From assembly GCA_020881915.1 (NCBI GenBank), contig JAJFPB010000002.1, positions 4,413,001-4,477,000 on the forward strand: a stretch of DNA of 64,000 nucleotides, written 5' to 3'. Below are positions 1 to 9,653 of the stretch, piece by piece (position 1 is the first letter of the stretch; each line of letters begins with the position of its first letter). The stretch is from Paramyrothecium sp. XJ0827 (Eukaryota > Ascomycota > Sordariomycetes > Hypocreales > Stachybotryaceae). A model generated the notes under the pieces. It was not told the DNA's origin and did not search any database. It saw only the letters and a program-made list of their open reading frames with translations. The position numbers were made by a program, and so were the translations under genes.

Positions 1-402
1 CGTTTGCAAGAGCAGCGGACGGGGCAGACACCTCCCACCAAGCCTGTCTTAAACCTGCCTGTGCTTCAGTTTCTGGGTCAACCTTTCTATTATGATGCAG
101 CTTCTGAGAAGCAATCCAGGGGTCCTTATTTAAGCAGAGATATAGAGATTAGGCATACGCAGCAGATGACAGAGCTCGATGTCCGGAATATCAGGGTTTT
201 CATGTTGAATCTGATCTGGTCTACGGCAATCCAGCATTCCGATGGAACAGGACTCTTGGTTTCCCTTCGCGGATATTGCCAGCTCGCTTCACCGCAAAAA
301 GTAACGCACACCCACACCCAAAAGCAAAAGAATTGAGAATTGCCTGACATTCCTAAACTTGCAAATTTCTTTCCTCAGCCGGGTTCATCTGACGCTACTA
401 AT
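1..402. other. 3' flank of the Clr5-ankyrin gene, no gene seen
   Basis: This stretch lies downstream of the Clr5-ankyrin gene. The one open frame on the plus strand (4-336) has no ATG at its start, matches no family I know, and reads like non-coding DNA. Nothing else is supported here. Confidence 0.5.
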
Positions 403-3400
403 CTATAACTGGATAAGCAATGTGGTCTTATTCGTCCTCGGTTTCTTTGTCGTCGTATTCTGAGTATTCTGCGTATTCTGCATACTCTGCGAATTCTGTG
501 TAACCTGCGTATTCTTCCTGTTATTCATATTTTTTGTCTTCTTCGTCGTCGTCATCGTCTTCTTCCTCTTGTCTTCTTGATCTTCTCCGCCCCATACAGG
601 GGTCTTGTTATAGTAGCAGCAATCGCATTCATCGTCATCACAGCACTCTCCGTCACTTGACTGGTTTTCCCAAATCGTCTCAGAAAACCCATGTGGGCGA
701 TAGGAAGCCCAATCTAATTGTAGTTTGCTTTCCTCATCAAAATTCTTTTTCTGCTCTTCGCATTCGAGATGTTCTTCATCAGACCATCTTGCCTGGGACT
801 TTAACCGTGAAGCCAAGGCATAGTACCCATTTCTTTCTGCCAGGGCGACTGCGCGGATCAGATGAGTCCGTCCATCTCCATCGGTGACGCATCCGAAATG
901 TATAAGAAGATGGACCATGTCTAGCCTACCGTATTCAGCCGCACCTTCGAGTGCCGTCCTGCCGAAATAACGAGCTCTGGGCGCGTTCATGTCAGCCTTA
1001 TGGTCGGATATCAGCCAGTTTGCGATGCCCAGATAGCCCTTCATTGCCGCCAATTGCAGGGCCGTGGCCCCGGCTATCGGTGCAGCCTTTGCGTTGACAT
1101 CAGCCCCCGCATCAAGAAGCAATTTGATGGATTCCTGGTGTCCCGACTCAACAGCAGCTTGCAGTGCGGTACGGTTCATGAATACATATTTCTCATGTGA
1201 TTTCCATGGTGTCCAACCGTCATAGTGACAAAAAATTCGCTTCAGGTTGCGCTTCCATACTGGTCGACTGTTAACGTTCGCTCCATAACGCAACAGAAGT
1301 CTGAGAATCTCTGGATCATGCCTAGCTGCTGCAACTTGGATAGGCGTGCTTGACCAGGGATATCGGCGCTTCATATTGAATCCATGGGCAATGAGAATCT
1401 CGATCTCCTGATGAGTCCCCTGGTTAACGTATTGCAGGATAGCTAACGCAGTGGGCTTGAAGCCATTCTTGAGCATTCGTTCCAAGAATTGTCTTCTGGT
1501 TTTGTTATCCAGCCGGGAATTACTGGTCATGGTGGAGTCTAAAACGTGAATGACAGGATCATACGTCGCCCGAACCTTGATGCTCTTTGGCGGCGGTTGC
1601 GAAAGCAGAGCATCCAACAATTGAGGCCGACTAGTATAAAACGATATAGCACTTGATATCGAATCACGGATATTGAAGGCTATATTTTCATAGCCATTGG
1701 GGTGTGACTCTGCTAAAGAATATACCCAACTAAGTAATTGTTGGGACAGACCAACATAAGGCAAGGTAGCGATGTCCTCGCCAGCAGCCTGTATTGCTAG
1801 GTGCAGGGTCCGGGAAAGAAGTTTCGGTGGAATTATGTCCAGGGCGGACTCCATCAGAACTATGCCAGGCCGGCAAAGGCGGATCTCCTTTTTTTGTGCG
1901 AAGTCTTCCATTGAGGCGAGCACATCGCTCCAAAGTTCTGCAGCTATCTTTTGATCAGATTGGGCCTTTTGTCGTATATGCGAAATGCAACTAGCCATGT
2001 GGATGCCAACATCTTCATCCCCCTCTTGAAGACGTCGCAAAATCAATATCCACTGCCATGATTCGATCATTCCTGGCTCTAGCACTGCCCCTGCCTTGAT
2101 CAACACCCAAAACAAACGATAATTTCGCTTTTCCAAAGCTATTTGCAGTGGTGTTTTTCCCTCGGCCATCGTCCAATTCAGGTCCACTCCATTTTGTTTT
2201 AATCGAAAGACCACAACAGTCAAAAGGTCGGTATGGGTCTCTTCTCTACCAATCAATTTGTACGAGTCCTCATGAAGCCTCAGGGCATCTCTGCGGGACT
2301 GTGCAAACAGGCGGTGTGAGTCGGGACTCGATGCCAACCTCAGTAGCTCATCTCCAAGTGGCAAGGCACCACGCCTGAGCAGTGTCTCAGCGAACTCAAG
2401 TCTTCCTAATCCATGGTCGAGGCAAAATTGCAGGGGGGTCAACAAGCTGCCCTCCATGTGTTGCGGATGTGAGGCATATATATTTGGGCTTGCACCGTGA
2501 TTGAGCAGCATGTCGCAAGTGATTTTGTTGTCATTGGCTATAGAATAATACAGAGCTGAAAAGGAAGGTGTTCCATTCGAGGTCTTGGGCGTGTAGTTTG
2601 CTGAAGCTCCTGCTCGTAACAGCGCTCGAAATCTTACTGGAATTCGCCGAGGCTGACTGGTAGTAATACAACGGGCGATAATAGGTTTTCCTTTCTTGTC
2701 CTCACAATTAAAGTCGGCACCAAACTGGCGAAGAAAGGTAATGAGCGCTTTGCTGCCGTGTTTTACGGCCTCCAAAAGGCTCGTGGGACGTAAAATGACT
2801 TCGCATAGCCTTGTTGAGGATCCAAATGCCTGTGAGAAAACTTGGAAAAGGTATTTGAGCATCTCTTCATCTTTCGCTGGCGCCCTGTCTTGGATGGCAC
2901 AAAAAATGTCGATAACGGCCATTCTGAGAAGGCAGTCTGGTCCGTCAAGTTCCATTTCATGGCGCATAATCTTCTTCAATAGCCGTAGGTCAGCTACTTT
3001 AATTGCACTTGTCACCATACTGGGATGGATATGACAACAATATTGACTGTTTAGACTTGAGACTTGGCAGTCTAGGAGAAGCTCCATGGTCTCTCGTGCC
3101 TTTGCGAGACGCTTCATCTTTTCTCGTCGCTCTGTGGGAAAGTTTCTGGTTACTCGTCGCTTTCTGGGAATTGCTGCTCGAGCAAGAAAAGCCATTGGCA
3201 GGTGACAGTCCCCGTTCCATGAAATTTTAATATTGAAGTTTGTGCGAAGAACAGTCACCCAGGATAATAAGTCCCGATCACATTTTCGAATCGCTACCCC
3301 TAGAAGCTTTTCTGAGATCGTGGTCCTTACTGCTTCGTTGGAAAAAATTGCCATTGAGCTCAATAACAACCCTTTCAACCGGAAATTGTTGAACAGCGCG

Positions 3401-4306
3401 AGAATGATGTTGTCACCCGGGTCAAAATTGTTAAGAAGTTGATAGAATATCCATCGCGAGACGACTTGGGCTACCAAAGGAGGCGGCCCTATGCTGACGG
3501 TTTGGCTGTTACGGAGATGTTGTCCGGGATACCATTCGGGCATTACAGCCATGAGGTGCGATGCGAGCTGAAGGGGACCTGTCTTCTCGCCAAAGCTGTC
3601 GATCCTTAGGCCTGGAACAACATACTTCATTGATCCCACAATCTGCACTTCTCGGCTGCCAAAGGAGGATGAGGAACGCAGCGAGTCCGGCGGATTGGGC
3701 ATGATCCATGAGGGGCCTCCAAAGAACTGCTCATTAAAATCGATCCAAGGCAGCGAGTCTGGCCAACTGAATTCCGTGTCGAGCAAGCTGAATGGTTGTG
3801 GTGAGCAGACCGATGTGAGTGATCTAGGCGGAAAACTCGGGTTGGCTAGATATTCGAGTTAGCCACGGTGTTTGGCTGTTTCGTGGTTGAAGTACTGACG
3901 GTTTTTTAGTAGCTCCGAAGTGCTGAAGAAGTGCCTCGATGTTTCTTTCATCACTTTTCTTCGTGGGATCCGCACGCCATCGATAACCACTTCACTGTCC
4001 AGGGCGTCACGCTTTCGCTTCCCGACGTGGTGCCCGACGATCTTCCAGATATCCGAATGAATATTCTGAGAGAACCCCCATTTAATAAAGTGCCTCCTGA
4101 AGTCACTGGCTCTACATGGCTCTTAGTTTGTGATTAGGAGATATCGTAGCCAACACTTACGTCGCAGTGAAGCCTTTGCGCTGCATTACCAATTGTACCT
4201 CTTTCATAGGTTTCCTGTCCCTGACCCAGAGGCCCCAAAGCATCGTTTTGTGGTTCTCCCATATCTGCTCAATGTCTGCAGATATACCGCACAATTCGTG
4301 CGACAT
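403..4306 (-). CDS. Clr5-domain protein with C-terminal ankyrin repeats
   Basis: Spliced model: exons 4306-4161, 4111-3900 and 3845-403, 1266 aa. The long frame ending at 403 has no ATG, so I looked upstream. Two introns (49 and 54 bp; donors GTAAGT and GTCAGT, the second with a GCTAAC branch site) join in frame to an ATG at 4306. Residues about 10-65 then read as a Clr5 domain (DIEQIW...KGFTAT...FRRHFIKWGF), a putative DNA-binding module found in Pezizomycotina. A long middle region without a recognised domain follows, with ankyrin-like segments near residues 420-480. Clear ankyrin repeats lie at about 940-1130 (TPIQVAAA, TALQAAVESGH, TALQLAAMKG, TALEGAAEYG). The C-terminus is acidic, then Lys/Asn/Gln/Thr-rich and coded by a 9-bp tandem repeat. 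Role unknown; a nuclear or scaffold function is only inferred. The acceptor of intron 1 could also lie 6 nt downstream. Confidence 0.82.
455..516 (-). repeat. 9-bp tandem repeat in the ankyrin gene C-terminus
   Basis: About seven imperfect 9-bp units (plus strand GTATTCTGC and variants) lie inside the coding frame and encode a Gln-Asn-Thr-rich tail (QNTQNT). The unit length is a multiple of three, so changes in copy number keep the frame. Confidence 0.75.
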
Positions 4307-5188
4307 GATGGTATTGTAGGGCAAGGGGGGGAGCGAGTCTGTCGCTCACTATCAAGGAAAGGGGGAGAGACAGCAGCAAAGGTAAGCCACTGCTGTTGAT
4401 GTTTGGAACGAAGCAAAGCTTCGAGATCAGTATTGAGGAGCGTTGAGGGTTGAGTAGTGGTGATGGTCAACTCAGGCGGACTTGTCCAGCCTTTTTAAGG
4501 CTGGGTCGGGACCTCAGCTGCGAAGAAGGCTCTGTGAACTGCAGCGCAGGTGATTGGACAATCCCAATAATTCGCCATACCTTGAACTGCAAAATGTGTG
4601 GCCCAAGCTGATTGGATGTTCCCGAAATGCTGCATGCACGCGACCCGTCACGTCTACGCCAGCCAGGTAGATACTTGACCATAGACGGCACACGAGGCAC
4701 TTGATTGGGTATTCCCAAAGTCCGTGTGCATGCGCCGGGTCAGCAAGGTCGCCAGCCTCAGGATGCAACCTGGAGCCTTGGAGGGTGGAAACTCTGATGT
4801 CGCGTCTTGGATATCCCCAAAATGTTGCGGGAGGCGAGCGTGCACCCTCCCCCCCCTTCCATCAGGGCAGATGCCTGATTGGAAGTTCCCAAAGTTTCCA
4901 AGGAGAAAAGAACAGCCTGACGGCAGACGGCTCATGAAGCACCTGATTGGACATTCCCAAAGTACGTGCGCATGCACTTGACAATTTGAAGCCAGCTGCA
5001 TAATTGGTCCTTCCTCGCACGTCTTGAAACCACAAGCCCGGTGCAAGCCCCCGATGGTGCACCGCCCGGTTGAGCCTTATTTATTATGTTCCAGCAGAAC
5101 CCCAAGTTAAAGTCGCCTGTTTTGTTTGCTCTCTACTTCGAGACATCATCTGTTCACTCATAACATTGCCTGTCAATTGTGTCTCGAA
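4307..5188. promoter_or_regulatory. Intergenic region with repeated CCAAT-box element
   Basis: The motif TGATTGG starts at 4551, 4609, 4702, 4876 and 4944. In most copies it is followed by TTCCCAAA and, in three, by a GCATGC-like end. Read on the minus strand these are CCAAT boxes, 245-640 bp upstream of the Clr5-ankyrin start codon. Family knowledge: CCAAT is bound by the Hap/NF-Y complex in fungi. Whether this array drives the Clr5 gene, the small gene at 5189, or neither cannot be told from sequence. Confidence 0.45.
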
Positions 5189-5497
5189 ATGAATCCCGAG
5201 GTGATTGTGGCCGTCGTCGGCATTTTTATCGTCCTGCCCTCCACCATCGCTGTACTATGCAGGCGGGCCTTCTTGCGTCGCTTTTGTCAGCGCCTTATAC
5301 AAACCCGCCCTCTCGTGCCGACTCCGGACCCAAGCACTGAGCTGGGGATCCTACTCGAAACCCAGAGCTTGAACCTGCCGACGGACCGCCTCCAGGTAGC
5401 CCTCAACAACGGCAGAAGGGCTCTAGTCTCATATCAACGACTCAATATGGAGCAGTTGCAGTATATGACGATCGAAGAAATGGAATTTATGGTCTAG
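5189..5497 (+). CDS. Small hypothetical protein with one N-terminal TM segment
   Basis: 102 aa from the ATG at 5189. I do not recognise the family. Residues about 4-24 are hydrophobic (VIVAVVGIFIVLPSTIAVL) and followed by Cys-Arg-Arg and further basic residues, as in a signal anchor or a short tail on the cytosolic side. The rest is soluble and ends in an acidic helix (EEMEFMV). The frame opens further upstream, but this ATG puts the hydrophobic segment at the N-terminus. No introns are needed. It stands between the CCAAT array and the HET gene, and could be a chance frame. Confidence 0.45.
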   Translation: MNPEVIVAVVGIFIVLPSTIAVLCRRAFLRRFCQRLIQTRPLVPTPDPSTELGILLETQSLNLPTDRLQVALNNGRRALVSYQRLNMEQLQYMTIEEMEFMV

Positions 5498-6468
5498 TAG
5501 AACAGCTAGGCCATGACCCGCGCATGGGCTCGACAGCTCGCTGAGGGCTTTTGTCGACTGTAATGGCCCCGGTCCTAGGGACGCAGCTTGTACTCTGAAT
5601 CGCCGAAAGGGTCTCGGGAGTTATTGCGGTCTTTCAACATTCTGACACAGTTGGCCATGCTTTGGCAGGGCCTTCATTTTCAGAGGGGGCCTAACTTAGC
5701 TGAGAGCAATAGCAGTCGTCCTGGCTACCTTGAGTGACTGGCGGGTGTTTTTGGTATTCCTTGTCTGCCGGAGTGTGAATGGATGGCGGGTCTCGTGTTG
5801 GCATTTGTTCGATGATACACATAAGAAAGCAATGAACTTGTGAGGCACCAGCCCGACTACATCATTATCTGGTACCTCAATGTGTAGGGGTCTCAATAAT
5901 CCAAGAATTGCAGTGCATATATGACTGTCACTCATTATTTTTCCTGAACAAAAGCAACATTGTAGTCGTTATGAGCTGACCAGCTCTTGGCGAAATTGAA
6001 GCAATTGACGCTCATTGCCAACTCGGTGCGATGACATAATAACATGCTTGAAGCGGTTGAGCCCCGTCTTGGGTGGAACACGTGCCTCCCCGTTTATATG
6101 CCTGTGTCCGCGTTCAACTCCCGGCCTTGCATCTACCCCTGCACAGTCGTGAATGCGTCGTCTACAACTGAAAACCTGACCCAGCAAAGATTGAGTTGCA
6201 GCGTGTCGCTACAGGTGTCCCCAGATGCCCAAATTCGGCATTGTCTTCTCAACTCAGCCCTAGTGTGCCCAGTGGTACTGTTCTTGTTGCCGGCTGCCTA
6301 AAAGCAGATGGGATGAAGGCATACTACACTCCCCATTCATGACTTAAAACTTATCCTCAGTAAACATTTTTCCCCCGTTTTTTACTACGTTCTCTTCTCA
6401 TTATTATGTTCTGGTTTTCTACTGAGTTTCTCATTGCTCTTCATTAGTTCTCTAACACATGCAACCAG
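5498..6468. other. Intergenic region upstream of the HET gene
   Basis: No coding frame with recognisable features. The last 130 bases are T/C-rich (TTTTTCCCCCG, TTCTCTTCTC), typical of a fungal promoter or 5' leader just before the HET start codon. A CTCTAACAC branch-like motif and an AG directly precede the ATG, so a 5'-UTR intron is possible. Confidence 0.4.
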
Positions 6469-8937
6469 ATGTTCAGATTAACCAGAGAGCGTGCGATTTA
6501 CCTGGCGACATTATGGACTACTTCAGTCCTTGCTCAGTTCTTTACGGCCGCTGTCGGCTGGCTGCTTGACTGCGTTGCTTCAAAAATCGGCCGAGGCTGG
6601 GCAGCCATAATCGCCAGCATGGCTGTCACCAACGGTCGCCCCCTTCCGTTCTTCGCACTAGCATGTGACCATCTCCTGCTCTCGAACGACGAAACGTTCC
6701 TCTTGAGCATGTGCATGCTGTTCGTCTTTATCGCAAGCCCTCTTTGCTTCCACGACCTTGACATGCCGATAACCGAGCAGTGGTACGGTCACGGCAAAAG
6801 GGCAAAAGTCACAACACCCTTGTTCGTCTTTTTCTCCATTATGATGCACTATCCAGACAGGACCACCTCGAAGTTGCTGCGAGGAAAGCTCTTCGTGCTA
6901 TGGCGGCAACCTCCAAGCCGGGACGAGTTGCTCATCTGGGCATGGACTGCATTGGCGTCTTATGCTATTCCAAACATCCTCTACCTGCTCGCGAACAGCA
7001 ACTTTGTACGAATCTTGCTTGATTCTTTTTGTAGATATGCAGGGAGGCGTTTGCATGTGTGGAGATTCCCGGATGACCGAGAAAGCAGTCGAGTGCCGTC
7101 TACACCCTATCAGCACAAGAGCATTCAATCTCACGGGGGCGAGATCCGCTTGCTGTTCCTCTTACCAAGAGCAAAACCCGGCACGGTCTCTTGCAGACTT
7201 TTATACACCAACCTGACAAATCCTCTCCCGTATGAAGCCGTGTCCTACACCTGGGGCAACCCGGCCAAGACAAGAACCATTTTGATCGACGGCAAGCCTT
7301 TCAAGACAACCGAGAACGTTTTCAACCTCCTCTACGACCGCACTCCCATATGGGGAGCTCGTGGCATCTGGATAGACTCGATCTGCATCAACCAAGATGA
7401 TTACGAAGAGAAAGCACAGCAAGTCCGAATTATGTCAGGCATTTACAGCCGAGCCCTGAAAGTCACTGTGTGGCTTGGTACGGGTCAAAACTCCGATCTT
7501 GCGGTCGACCTGATGCTCGAGCTGAAAGAATACGCGGAGGAGCCTGGAGTATCCGACGTGGAGCTATACGCAATGTACCTGAAAGAGCGCGGAAGTCCTC
7601 GTTGGCTCGCTCTCGCGAACATGATCTGCCACCCGTACTTCTCCCGCATTTGGATGGTCCAGGAAGTCGCCATCAACCGTACGCTGCTCGTCGTGTACGG
7701 CAGAGAGGAGATCTACTGGAAAACATTGGCAACGGTATTCCAACGACTGTTCCTTTCATTTGATCTTAGTTTCATGATCGAGGACCCTGGCGCGGGGAAC
7801 GAGTCCAGAAGCCACGCTCTGGCCGCATCTGCGAATGCCCTCATTCTTAAAGGGGTTCGCGATAAAGTCCAAAACCCCGAGGCAGCCACTTCACAGCTCA
7901 CGCTCGCGTGGCTCCTGAAGGCGTGCTGGGACTTTCGCGCGACCGATCCGCGGGACAAAATCTTCGCATTGACCGGACTTGTCCCGGAGGGCGATCACCC
8001 GCTGGTGCGTCCCGACTACGGGAAGACGGTGGAGGAGGTCTATTTGGACGCCTCCACGTATCTTGTGTCCCAAGCGGATGCGGTCGATTTGCTTTCTCTC
8101 AGCGGCATCGGATGGCCCCGCAACTTTGCAAGTCTCCCGTCCTGGGTCGCAGACTGGTCCGTTACTGGCCGTGCTGGGATAGGCTTCGCAGAACAAAGCG
8201 ACTATCACGACCCCTACCGCACATCATCCGGTCTTCCCTCTCAAAATTTGCAAGTTCATGGTCTCAGGCTACACATGAGTGCCATCTTTATAGACAAAAT
8301 TCAACATCTAGGGAGGGAATTGGAAAGACCCAGGCAAAATCCCGGCACAGGGGCTGTGGATGAATCTGACGATGTTCATGGGAGGTTCGTTGCTTGGCTA
8401 CACGAAGCTCAGGCACTAGCAGGCCTCACCGGCTCGAGGAACTACGACAAGACAGGGCAGCCAGTGGAGGAGGCACTGTGGCGAACACTGGTCTGCGATG
8501 CCCCCAATTGCGGAATCGAGGGACGGGGCATTGAGTGGCCTGCCCCGGATTTCTTCGGGCTGTGGTACAAGTATGCTCTCCAGTACATCGTAATGGACAA
8601 ACAGTTCGAGGACGACGCAGACATAGACGACGGCGAGATTCAGAAGCGCATGGAGCTCGCCTCGCGATGGATCACCTCAGCGCAGTTCCGGTGCTACTCG
8701 AGGCGATTCTGCATTACGAGCCGTGGATACATGTGCCTCCTGCCGGCCTTGTCGGAGGGGGGAGACGTCGTGGCAGTAATTCCCGGCGGCCTTGTGCCGT
8801 GTCTTCTTAGGCCCGACGGTCGGGACGGATACACAGGGGCCAACGTTTACCAACTCGTCGGCGAATGCTATGTCCACGGCTTGATGAATGGGGAGGCGGC
8901 AGACCCACAAGCCATCCAGTCAATTGTCTTGCGTTGA
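6469..8937 (+). CDS. HET-domain protein with multi-TM N-terminus
   Basis: Single-exon frame of 822 aa. Residues about 1-190 hold about four hydrophobic segments (around 9-37, 52-90, 105-120 and 150-170), which predicts a membrane-anchored N-terminus. The HET core starts near residue 250 with PYEAVSYTWG and continues with WIDSICINQDD near 300 and an RVW/KVTVWLG-like strand, then RDKIFAL and VRPDYGKTVEEVY, all usual HET-family motifs. The C-terminus has the GDVVAVIPGG...YQLVGECYVHG motif common in this family. HET proteins cause cell death when incompatible hyphae fuse, but most family members have no known partner. The TM extension is unusual; HET proteins are commonly soluble or fused to NACHT or ankyrin modules. 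Confidence 0.85.
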   Translation: MFRLTRERAIYLATLWTTSVLAQFFTAAVGWLLDCVASKIGRGWAAIIASMAVTNGRPLPFFALACDHLLLSNDETFLLSMCMLFVFIASPLCFHDLDMPITEQWYGHGKRAKVTTPLFVFFSIMMHYPDRTTSKLLRGKLFVLWRQPPSRDELLIWAWTALASYAIPNILYLLANSNFVRILLDSFCRYAGRRLHVWRFPDDRESSRVPSTPYQHKSIQSHGGEIRLLFLLPRAKPGTVSCRLLYTNLTNPLPYEAVSYTWGNPAKTRTILIDGKPFKTTENVFNLLYDRTPIWGARGIWIDSICINQDDYEEKAQQVRIMSGIYSRALKVTVWLGTGQNSDLAVDLMLELKEYAEEPGVSDVELYAMYLKERGSPRWLALANMICHPYFSRIWMVQEVAINRTLLVVYGREEIYWKTLATVFQRLFLSFDLSFMIEDPGAGNESRSHALAASANALILKGVRDKVQNPEAATSQLTLAWLLKACWDFRATDPRDKIFALTGLVPEGDHPLVRPDYGKTVEEVYLDASTYLVSQADAVDLLSLSGIGWPRNFASLPSWVADWSVTGRAGIGFAEQSDYHDPYRTSSGLPSQNLQVHGLRLHMSAIFIDKIQHLGRELERPRQNPGTGAVDESDDVHGRFVAWLHEAQALAGLTGSRNYDKTGQPVEEALWRTLVCDAPNCGIEGRGIEWPAPDFFGLWYKYALQYIVMDKQFEDDADIDDGEIQKRMELASRWITSAQFRCYSRRFCITSRGYMCLLPALSEGGDVVAVIPGGLVPCLLRPDGRDGYTGANVYQLVGECYVHGLMNGEAADPQAIQSIVLR

Positions 8938-9653
8938 AGGCAGCCCAGTCGATCAATGAGAATGACACCGTTGTGGGCAACAGGCAGCATGGATACTAGG
9001 ACCCTTAGTCTACAGCCAAGAATGATCGGTTCCAGCTTTCCTCATGGCATGTACGCATTTCTGGGGCCCCAAGATCCCGTCATCACCCTACCAGTAATTC
9101 GCTTCGCTTCTCCACATCCCCTCGGCTCATTCCGCCCTCGTGACACTCGACACTCCCCTGCAGGACCCAACCCAGCTCCTCAACCACGCTACTCTCCTCT
9201 CGTATCTTCACCAGGCTAGCCCGGCCTCCCAGCATGACCCTCGACCCAGGCATACTCCAACTAAAAAGGCCTGCATCTCGGCCCCCATTACGACGACGCC
9301 CGAAACGGGCCCCAGCCAACTTTCCCCCTCTAGACTGTGCCTTTCCCAAATCTTCCCACTCGTCCGAGCCGTCCGTCTCCTCCCCCGCATGTCCAACCCC
9401 ACAAAGTCCCCACTGGTCCGGTGTAAGTCGCGGGGTAGCGCAGCCAAAAAAATAATAAAAAATAGAGAACCGAAAACTTGCGAACCACAACCGCCCCAAG
9501 CTAAACAGAAACTGGGAAATTAAGACCCTGTGCAGAACAAGCGCAACCAGTAGACATGGATCCCACAATAGAGCTATATATCCCCAATCCGCCATACCAG
9601 ACCTATGACATGATCTCTGTCCTCACTCCCCGTCCCGTAACCCATCTCCCACC
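8938..9653. other. Intergenic region between HET and carboxylesterase genes
   Basis: No gene seen. A TATATA run at about 9575-9580 lies roughly 75 bp before the carboxylesterase ATG and is a fair TATA-box candidate. Open frames on both strands at 9083-9595 are Pro/Arg-rich and do not look like protein. Confidence 0.4.
9574..9580 (+). promoter_or_regulatory. TATA-like box before the carboxylesterase
   Basis: A CTATATATC sequence about 75 bp upstream of the start codon is the best core-promoter candidate in this intergenic region. It is a motif match only. Confidence 0.3.
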
